A DNA stretch of 5,534 bases from Actinomycetota bacterium (GTDB lineage Bacteria > Actinomycetota > Actinomycetes > JACCUZ01), in NCBI GenBank assembly GCA_030841195.1, contig JAVEDA010000321.1, positions 1 through 5,534 of the forward strand. Reading direction: 5' to 3'. The translations under genes and the position numbers were made by a program. Within the stretch, counting starts at the first letter, position 1, and every line of letters starts with the position of its first letter. This document shows, in pieces, positions 1 through 3,862 of this stretch. The notes beneath the pieces are model-generated. The model made no database searches. It worked only from the letters and a program-made list of their open reading frames with translations, and was not told the DNA's origin.

Positions 1-63
1 TCCGGTCACGCTTACCCAGCGGCTCTGCACCCGATGAATCCGTCTTTTCTTCGCGCTCGACAT
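1..63 (-). CDS. Possible start of an unidentified gene, cut by the window edge
   Basis: Reading leftwards, an ATG at 63-61 opens a frame of 21 codons that stays open to the edge. It begins Met-Ser-Ser-Ala-Lys-Lys-Arg-Arg and is strongly basic, as in cytoplasmic tails or nucleic-acid-binding N-termini. I do not recognise it. The upstream stretch has only a weak GGCGG as a possible ribosome site. Several codons (AAA, AGA, ATT, GTA) are less GC-biased at the third base than in neighbouring genes, which argues either against coding or for a foreign origin. It would lie in the same direction as the sigma-factor gene, about 128 bp downstream of its stop. A plus-strand frame is also open from 1 to 183, so strand and reality are both uncertain. 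Confidence 0.22.
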   Translation of the reverse strand, partial: MSSAKKRRIHRVQSRWVSVTG

Positions 64-191
64 GGCTTTGCCGCCAGGTGCGCGGTGCCGTCAGGAAGGA
101 CAAGCGCAGTCGGCCGGGCTGCTCCACGCGGGTGGGGACCCGTCAGACCGGGTGACTCCTTCGTGGCGGCACCGCTGAGGTGAACGCTGGG
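64..191. other. Intergenic stretch with alternative small hairpins
   Basis: This gap follows the sigma-factor stop. CGGGT (129-133), ACCCG (138-142) and CGGGT (149-153) occur in a row, so the middle element can pair with either flank, giving two mutually exclusive 5-bp stems with loops of 4 or 6 bases. There is no T-run beside them, so a classical intrinsic terminator is not supported. I see no tRNA, convincing promoter or insertion-sequence end here. Confidence 0.3.
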
Positions 192-1403
192 TCAGTCGCC
201 GAGCCGGGCGGCGCGGAGGAGCAGGTGCCGCTGCTCCGGGAGGCTCGCAGTCAGCCGCGCCGACCGCAGGTAGGCGGCTCGGGCACCCTGGACGTCGCCG
301 GCGAGCTCGAGCAGGTGCGCCCGCACCGCGTCCAGCCGGTGGTTGCGGGCCATCCGCTCGTCGTCCTCGATCCACGCCAGCTCGGCCAGACCCGCCTCCG
401 GCCCGTGGACCATCGCGACGGCCACGGCGCGGTTGAGGGTCACCACCGGACTCGGCGACAGCCGCGCCAGCACGTCGTACAGCGCCAGGATCTGCGGCCA
501 GTCGGTGGACGCCGCGTCCGGTGCCTCGTCGTGCACCGCGGCGATGGCGGCCTGCAGCTGGTACGGCCCGCCCGGCGCGGTGCCGAGCGTCGCGGAGATC
601 AGCGCGATGCCCTCGGCCACCAGCGCCGCGTCCCAGCGCCTGCGGTCCTGCTCGTCCAGCGGCACCAGCGAGCCGTCCGCCGTCGTCCGGGCCGGCCGGC
701 GGGCGTCGACCAGCAGCATCAGGGCGAGCAGCCCGGCCACTTCGGCCGCGGGCACCAGCCGGTGCAGCAGCCGGGTCAGCCGGATCGCCTCGGCCGTGAG
801 GTCGGTCCGCGCCGCGGTGGCACCGGACGTGGCGACATAGCCCTCGTTGAAGACGAGGTAGAGGACGTGCATGACGACCTTCAGCCGGTCACCACGCTCG
901 GCCTCCGGCGGCAGGTCGAACCGCAAGCCGGAGGCCCGGATGCTCGACTTGGCCCGGCTGATCCGCTGGGCCATGGTGGCCTCGGGCACCAGGAAAGCCT
1001 TCGCGATCTCGGCGGTGGTCAAGCCGCCGACCGCCCGCAGCGTCAAGGCCAGCTGCGAGGGCACCGACAGCGACGGGTGGCAGCACAGGAACAGCAGGGT
1101 CAGGGTGTCGTCGGTGTCCACCGGCTCCTGCTGGACCTCCAGCGCCGCGACCTGCTCCTCCCGGCGGGTCCGCGCGCTCTCGCTGCGCCAGAGGTCGACC
1201 AGCCGGCGCGACGCCACCGTGTGCAGCCAGGCCCGCGGGTCGTCCGGCACTCCGTCGGAGGGCCACTGCAGCGCGGCCGCGAGCAGCGCCTCCTGCACAG
1301 CGTCCTCGCAGGCGTCGAACTGGCCGTGCCGGCGGACCAGCGCGCCGAGGACCTGGGGCGCCAGCTCGCGCAGCAGGTCCTCGATCCGCTGGTCGGGGCT
1401 CAC
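192..1403 (-). CDS. ECF sigma factor with long C-terminal extension (ECF42/SigJ-like, DUF6596)
   Basis: A 403-residue alternative sigma factor that would direct RNA polymerase to a small set of promoters. Region sigma-2 spans about residues 15-80 (DAVQEALLAAALQWP, then PRAWLHTVASRRLVDLWR). Sigma-4 spans about 100-158 (LTLLFLCCHPSL, GLTTAEIAKAFLVPEATMAQRISRAK), the helix-turn-helix that reads the -35 element. A roughly 240-residue extension follows, with the hallmark LYLVFNEGY near 181-189, GPYQLQAAIAAVH near 279-291, and a helical TPR-like end containing LNRAVAVAM. Ordinary ECF sigmas are about 190 residues, so this is the long type. The start is GTG at 1403-1401, overlapping the YCII stop by 4 bp (GTGA); the upstream GGAG is too close to act normally, so coupled translation is likely. 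The frame stays open to 1823, but that part runs across the YCII gene out of frame. Family knowledge: ECF42 sigmas usually lack an anti-sigma factor and sit beside DGPF proteins, as here; the extension is thought to control activity. The signal and the target genes are unknown. Confidence 0.93.
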   Translation of the reverse strand: MSPDQRIEDLLRELAPQVLGALVRRHGQFDACEDAVQEALLAAALQWPSDGVPDDPRAWLHTVASRRLVDLWRSESARTRREEQVAALEVQQEPVDTDDTLTLLFLCCHPSLSVPSQLALTLRAVGGLTTAEIAKAFLVPEATMAQRISRAKSSIRASGLRFDLPPEAERGDRLKVVMHVLYLVFNEGYVATSGATAARTDLTAEAIRLTRLLHRLVPAAEVAGLLALMLLVDARRPARTTADGSLVPLDEQDRRRWDAALVAEGIALISATLGTAPGGPYQLQAAIAAVHDEAPDAASTDWPQILALYDVLARLSPSPVVTLNRAVAVAMVHGPEAGLAELAWIEDDERMARNHRLDAVRAHLLELAGDVQGARAAYLRSARLTASLPEQRHLLLRAARLGD

Positions 1404-1762
1404 AGCTCCGGCGGGGCGTCGGCCACTTGACGCAGCTCGACGCTGCGGGCGTACTTGACGATCCGGCCGCAGATCTCGACGGCGCGGGCCTCGCTGTCGA
1501 CGTCGAGCACCCAATAGCCCACGATCGACTCCTTCGACTCGGCGTACGGTCCGTCGGTCGTGACGACGGTGCCGTCCTCGGCCAGGCTGACGGTCTTGGC
1601 CTGGCTGCCGTCCACCAGCCCGCGGGCGGAGACCAGCTCGCCGGACGCGGTCAGGTCGTCGTTCAGCGTCATCATGAAGGAGATCATCTCGGCGACCCAG
1701 TCCTTGGACTGGACCTGCATCATCTCCTCGGCACTGCCGAACATCATGATCATGTACTTCAC
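1400..1762 (-). CDS. DGPF/YCII-family protein, partner of the ECF sigma factor
   Basis: A small (120-residue) soluble protein of the YCII-related, DGPF-type family, with a ferredoxin-like alpha-beta fold. It begins Val-Lys-Tyr-Met-Ile-Met-Met-Phe, matching the typical first strand of the family. The diagnostic motif appears as DGPYAESKE (residues 70-78), a Tyr variant of DGPF, followed by the usual GYWVLDVDS strand and a helix. Start chosen: GTG at 1762-1760, because it gives the family N-terminus and has GAGAGAG eight bases upstream; GTG at 1771 or 1768 would add two or three residues. The stop lies inside the sigma-factor start, so the two are co-transcribed and probably translationally coupled. 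No biochemical activity is established for this subfamily. It may sense a ligand or act with the sigma factor, but that is inference from the recurrent pairing. There is no signal peptide or membrane segment. Confidence 0.92.
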   Translation of the reverse strand: MKYMIMMFGSAEEMMQVQSKDWVAEMISFMMTLNDDLTASGELVSARGLVDGSQAKTVSLAEDGTVVTTDGPYAESKESIVGYWVLDVDSEARAVEICGRIVKYARSVELRQVADAPPEL

Positions 1763-1821
1763 GGCCACCACTCTCTCGTCGTCGAGTGCGCCAACCTAGA
1801 GGGTGGGCCAGGATGGATGCC
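1763..1821. promoter_or_regulatory. Divergent promoter region between the YCII-sigma and AraC-VOC pairs
   Basis: Only 59 bp separate the two opposing starts. On the minus strand TAGGTT (1798-1793) fits the actinobacterial TANNNT form of a -10 box, with a 30-base untranslated gap to the YCII start that contains the GAGAGAG site. The same CTAG core on the plus strand gives TAGAGG (1797-1802), a poorer -10 for the AraC-type gene. The two promoters would therefore overlap, so one regulator bound here could affect both. I find no convincing -35 box on either strand, and no copy on the minus strand of the TGTCGA -35 element I recall for ECF42 sigmas. Autoregulation by the sigma factor is therefore not supported by this gap. 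Confidence 0.4.
1771..1777 (-). promoter_or_regulatory. Ribosome binding site of the YCII gene
   Basis: GAGAGAG on the minus strand ends eight bases before the GTG at 1762. This spacing fixes the preferred start at 1762; the alternative GTG at 1771 would lie immediately next to the site, too close to use it. Confidence 0.55.
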
Positions 1822-2238
1822 ATGACGCCCGAGGACCTCGCCCACTTGCGCCGGTCCCGGGACCTGATGGACCGCGACTACGCCCGGCCGCTGGACGTTC
1901 CCGCGATGGCCCGCGCGGCCCTGATGTCACCGGCGCACTTCTCCCGGCAGTTCCGGGCGGCCTACGGGGAGACTCCTTATGGCTACCTGATGACCCGCCG
2001 GATCGAGCGGGCCAAGGCCCTGCTGCGGCGCGGCGACCGGTCGGTCACCGACGTCTGCCTCGAGGTGGGCTGCACCTCGCTCGGCTCGTTCAGCGCCCGG
2101 TTCACCGAGATCGTGGGCGAGAGCCCCAGCGCCTACCGGGCCCGCGACCATCGGGCGGGCGAGACCGTGCCGGCCTGCGTGGCGAAGGCGTGGACCCGAC
2201 CGGAGCGAACGAGCAGGAACGGAGAAGCCACCGGCTGA
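1822..2238 (+). CDS. Minimal AraC-type transcription regulator
   Basis: A 138-residue protein consisting almost entirely of an AraC/XylS DNA-binding domain with its two helix-turn-helix units. The first is LDVPAMARAALMSPAHFSRQFRAAYGETPYGYLMTRRIERAKALL. The second is SVTDVCLEVGCTSLGSFSARFTEIVGESPSAYR, containing the conserved G-x-P-x-x-Y end. There is no N-terminal ligand-binding domain, so any signal must come through another protein or through its own level. The roughly 30-residue tail (VPACVAKAWTRPER) has no domain I can assign. Start chosen: ATG at 1822, eight bases after AGGA; ATG at 1813, with GAGGG upstream, would add Met-Asp-Ala and is a fair alternative. It diverges from the YCII-sigma operon and is followed 23 bp later by the VOC gene. 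Family knowledge: this small regulator plus VOC protein is a recurrent actinobacterial pair. Likely targets are the VOC gene and the divergent operon, by inference. Confidence 0.92.
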   Translation: MTPEDLAHLRRSRDLMDRDYARPLDVPAMARAALMSPAHFSRQFRAAYGETPYGYLMTRRIERAKALLRRGDRSVTDVCLEVGCTSLGSFSARFTEIVGESPSAYRARDHRAGETVPACVAKAWTRPERTSRNGEATG

Positions 2239-2248
2239 CCCGAGGCCC

Positions 2249-2254
2249 TAGCGT
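2249..2254 (+). promoter_or_regulatory. Probable -10 box of a leaderless VOC transcript
   Basis: TAGCGT matches the actinobacterial TANNNT pattern and ends seven bases before the A of the VOC start codon at 2262. That is the spacing expected when transcription begins at the ATG itself. No Shine-Dalgarno sequence precedes this ATG, which agrees. No clear -35 box is seen 16-18 bp further upstream. Confidence 0.45.
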
Positions 2255-2261
2255 TGCCGGC

Positions 2262-2672
2262 ATGACAATCAACCTCTCGCACACCTTCGTCACCGTCACC
2301 GACTACGAGGCGGCGCTGGGCTTCTACCGCGACGTCCTCGGCCTCGAGGTCACCAACGACATGCCCTTCGACTCCTTCCGGTGGGTGACCCTCTCCTCGC
2401 CCAGCCAGCCGGGCGTCGAGGTGGTGCTCGCAGCGCCCGAGATGGGCCACTCTCCGGAGGACGCGGCCGCGATCAGCACACTGCTCGCCAAGGGCGCGAT
2501 GAACGGAGTCATCTTCCAGGTCGACGACGTGGACAGCACGTTCGAGAAGATCCGCGGGTCCGGCGCCGAGGTGCTCCAGGAGCCGATCGACCAGCCCTAC
2601 GGCGTGCGCGACTTCGCCTTCCGGGACCCGTCCGGCAACCACATCCGGTTCAGCGGCGGCCCGAAGGGCTGA
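2262..2672 (+). CDS. VOC-family (glyoxalase/bleomycin-resistance fold) protein
   Basis: A 136-residue protein with the two babab units of the vicinal oxygen chelate fold. The first has the strand SHTFVTVTDYEAALGFYRDVLGLEV (residues 6-30) and GVEVVLAAP (51-59). The second has NGVIFQVDDVDSTFEKIRGSGAEVLQEP (81-108) and ends in YGVRDFAFRDPSGNHIRF (113-130). Possible metal ligands are His7, Glu53 and His128; His128 stands where many members carry Glu, and the usual fourth ligand near residue 81-83 is not obvious. Metal binding and catalysis are therefore uncertain. Members include glyoxalase I, ring-cleaving dioxygenases and antibiotic-binding proteins, and none can be chosen from sequence alone. 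There is no signal peptide. The ATG at 2262 gives the exact family N-terminus. The gene follows the AraC-type regulator by 23 bp, may have its own promoter, and converges on the toxin gene with only nine bases between stops. Confidence 0.92.
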   Translation: MTINLSHTFVTVTDYEAALGFYRDVLGLEVTNDMPFDSFRWVTLSSPSQPGVEVVLAAPEMGHSPEDAAAISTLLAKGAMNGVIFQVDDVDSTFEKIRGSGAEVLQEPIDQPYGVRDFAFRDPSGNHIRFSGGPKG

Positions 2673-2681
2673 TCGAGCAGC

Positions 2682-3056
2682 TCAGGGTCGTGGACGCAGG
2701 TTCAGGGCGGCGCCGATCTCCGGTACGTCGGCGTCGCCTGTGGCCACCGACATCACCAGGTCGAACGCCTGGTCATCGTCGAGATGCGGCTCGAGACCGT
2801 TGAGGTCCAGGAACACGACGGCCGCCAACCAGGCCAGCCGCTTGTTGCCGTCGACGAGAGCATGGTTGCGCGCGATCGAGTGCAGCAGAGCGGCGGCCTT
2901 GGTAGCGAGGTCTGGGTACGCGTCCTCACCGAACGCGCTCGACCTCGGGCGAGCTGCCGCGGCGTCGAGCAGTCCGACGTCGCGCACCGGCCCCGCGCCG
3001 AGCGCCCGGACCAGACCGAGCAGGTCATCGAGGTCGAGGTAGCGGACCTCGCTCAC
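2682..3056 (-). CDS. doc: Doc/Fic-family toxin (death-on-curing type)
   Basis: A 124-residue Fic-fold protein, the usual length for Doc toxins. The N-terminus VRYLDLDDLLGLVRALG and the phrase VGLLDAAAARPR are typical of the family. The active-site motif is H-A-L-V-D-G-N-K-R at residues 65-73: His65 base, Asp69, then Asn71, Lys72 and Arg73. Lys in place of the second Gly of AMPylating Fic proteins marks the Doc type, which in phage P1 phosphorylates EF-Tu and halts translation. The position after HA is Leu rather than the Phe of the classical HxFx motif. The hydrophobic helix AWLAAVVFLDLNG follows. The GTG start at 3056-3054 overlaps the antitoxin stop by 4 bp (GTGA), tying toxin synthesis to antitoxin translation; an upstream ATG at 3089 lies within the antitoxin gene and is unlikely. 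All key residues are present, so it is probably active. Its target here is inferred from the family. Confidence 0.92.
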   Translation of the reverse strand: MSEVRYLDLDDLLGLVRALGAGPVRDVGLLDAAAARPRSSAFGEDAYPDLATKAAALLHSIARNHALVDGNKRLAWLAAVVFLDLNGLEPHLDDDQAFDLVMSVATGDADVPEIGAALNLRPRP

Positions 3057-3259
3057 ACCGAGCCGAGCCGGTCGAGGACGTCTCCCCACCGCTCGACCAT
3101 CCGCTGGGTGCTGTCATCAACCGACGCGCGGTGACCGGCCCGCTCGTACCGCTCGAGCACGGCGCGGCGCACGACTTCCTGCCGGGAGATGCCCTCGGCC
3201 TCGGACAGCGCCGCGAGGGCACCGTCCAGCTCGTCGTCGGTGCGCAAGGTCATCGCCAT
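3053..3259 (-). CDS. Ribbon-helix-helix (CopG-like) antitoxin
   Basis: A 68-residue protein that should bind DNA as a dimer and neutralise the adjacent Doc toxin. Residues 1-6 (MAMTLR) form the short strand that inserts into the DNA groove. Two helices follow: DELDGALAALSEAEG and SRQEVVRRAVLERYERAG. The C-terminal tail STQRMVERWGDVLDRLGSV (50-68) is the likely toxin-binding helix. Start chosen: ATG at 3259-3257, which gives the usual RHH N-terminus and lies six bases after a TANNNT -10 box. The frame is open up to 3295, but that would include the operator and give an unlikely extra 12 residues (MIDPVPQWYHDG). ATG at 3253 is also possible. There is no Shine-Dalgarno site, consistent with leaderless translation. 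Antitoxin first, toxin second with a 4-bp overlap is the standard type II layout; an RHH partner for Doc is less classical than Phd. Confidence 0.9.
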   Translation of the reverse strand: MAMTLRTDDELDGALAALSEAEGISRQEVVRRAVLERYERAGHRASVDDSTQRMVERWGDVLDRLGSV

Positions 3260-3265
3260 GCCGTC

Positions 3266-3271
3266 ATGGTA
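3266..3271 (-). promoter_or_regulatory. Probable -10 box of the toxin-antitoxin operon
   Basis: On the minus strand TACCAT (3271-3266) fits TANNNT and is followed by six bases and then the antitoxin ATG at 3259, as expected for a leaderless transcript. It overlaps the left arm of the operator palindrome, so a bound antitoxin would block polymerase. No strong -35 box is visible. Confidence 0.45.
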
Positions 3272-3284
3272 CCACTGTGGTACC
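3268..3284. promoter_or_regulatory. Palindromic operator of the toxin-antitoxin module
   Basis: GGTACCACTGTGGTACC is a perfect inverted repeat with 8-bp arms around a single central base. Each arm also contains the self-complementary GGTACC, and the two TGGTACC copies (from 3267 and 3278) begin 11 bp apart, about one helical turn. This suits two RHH dimers binding side by side on the same face of DNA. It lies directly before the antitoxin start and overlaps the -10 box. There is no T-run, so it is not a good intrinsic terminator for the upstream HIT gene. Confidence 0.7.
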
Positions 3285-3307
3285 GGATCGATCACGGCTC
3301 ATACCAG

Positions 3308-3862
3308 TCAGATCCACGCGTCGGCGATCAGGTCCCGGGTGTCGGCCAGCAGCTGCGGGATCACCTTGGTGCCGGCCAGCACGGTGATGAAGTTGGCGTC
3401 GCCGCCCCACCGGGGTACGACGTGCTGGTGCAGGTGGTCGGCCAGCGAGCCGCCGGCGACGTTCCCGAGGTTGAGCCCGACGTTGAAGCCGTGCGGCGAC
3501 GACGCGGCCCGCACCGCGTCGACCGCCCGGCGGGTGAATCCCATCAGCTCGACCGTCTCGTCGGCGGTGAGCTCGTCCAGCCCGGCGACGTGCCGGTAGG
3601 GCACCACCATCAGGTGGCCCGGGTTGTACGGGTGCAGGTTGAGCACCGCGTAGACGGTCTCGCCGCGCGCCAGTATCAGGCCGGTGCGGTCGTCCAGGGT
3701 CGGGATCCGGCAGAACGGGCAGCCGCCGTCGGCGGTGCTGCCGGTGCCGTCCTCGCCGGTGACGTACGCCAGTCGGTGCGGCGCCCAGAGCCGCTGCAGC
3801 CGGTCCGGCGTGCCCACGCCCTCCTGCGGCACCAGCTCGGGCGGGACGTACGGCTCGGTCAT
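3308..3862 (-). CDS. HIT-family nucleotide phosphorylase/hydrolase, Rv2613c-like (probable Ap4A phosphorylase)
   Basis: A 184-residue histidine-triad protein. Known relatives act on dinucleoside polyphosphates; the mycobacterial counterpart Rv2613c is an Ap4A phosphorylase, splitting Ap4A with phosphate into ADP and ATP. The signature is HLHQHVVPRW at residues 143-152, with His143, His145 and His147 forming the triad and His145 the expected nucleophile. VYAVLNLHPYNPGHLMVVPYRH (70-91) and HGFNVGLNLG (124-133) build the nucleotide pocket. The trailing WGGDANFITVLAGTKVIPQLLADTR is strongly shared with the actinobacterial subfamily. A Cys pair in CPFC (48-51) may bind zinc, probably together with histidines of the fold. 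The ATG at 3862 overlaps the thrS stop by 4 bp (ATGA). Co-expression with thrS makes sense because aminoacyl-tRNA synthetases produce Ap4A as a side product. It is cytoplasmic. The family is certain; the exact substrate is inferred. Confidence 0.93.
   Translation of the reverse strand: MTEPYVPPELVPQEGVGTPDRLQRLWAPHRLAYVTGEDGTGSTADGGCPFCRIPTLDDRTGLILARGETVYAVLNLHPYNPGHLMVVPYRHVAGLDELTADETVELMGFTRRAVDAVRAASSPHGFNVGLNLGNVAGGSLADHLHQHVVPRWGGDANFITVLAGTKVIPQLLADTRDLIADAWI

Noticed and set aside
58..63. TGTCGA on the minus strand, resembling an ECF42-type -35 element
   Set aside because: It overlaps the ATG of the possible edge gene (ATGTCGAGC), no fitting -10 is seen at 16-17 bp, and this hexamer also occurs inside thrS and the YCII gene, as expected by chance.
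180..1430. Plus-strand open frame of 416 codons opposite the sigma-factor gene
   Set aside because: The product is Arg/Gln/His-rich low-complexity sequence with no motif, typical of the antisense of a GC-rich gene. The minus strand encodes a clear sigma factor.
1745..1754. Perfect palindrome CATGATCATG near the YCII start
   Set aside because: It is produced by the codons for Met-Ile-Met at the conserved N-terminus and lies within the coding region, so an operator role is not needed to explain it.
1404..1823. Upstream extension of the sigma-factor frame to an ATG at 1823, giving 543 residues
   Set aside because: The extra 140 residues are Arg/Gly-rich translation of the YCII gene in a wrong frame. 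The sigma-2 homology begins just after the GTG at 1403, which also shows the 4-bp overlap typical of coupled genes.
1803..2261. Long plus-strand frame reading into the VOC gene from 1803 (289 residues)
   Set aside because: The first 153 residues are a shadow of the AraC-type gene in another frame, without domain sense. VOC homology starts exactly at the ATG at 2262.
3268..3284. Palindrome as an intrinsic terminator for the thrS-HIT operon
   Set aside because: The arms are separated by one base, so the hairpin top would have to open, and there is no T-run after it. Its position at the antitoxin start and over the -10 box fits an operator better.
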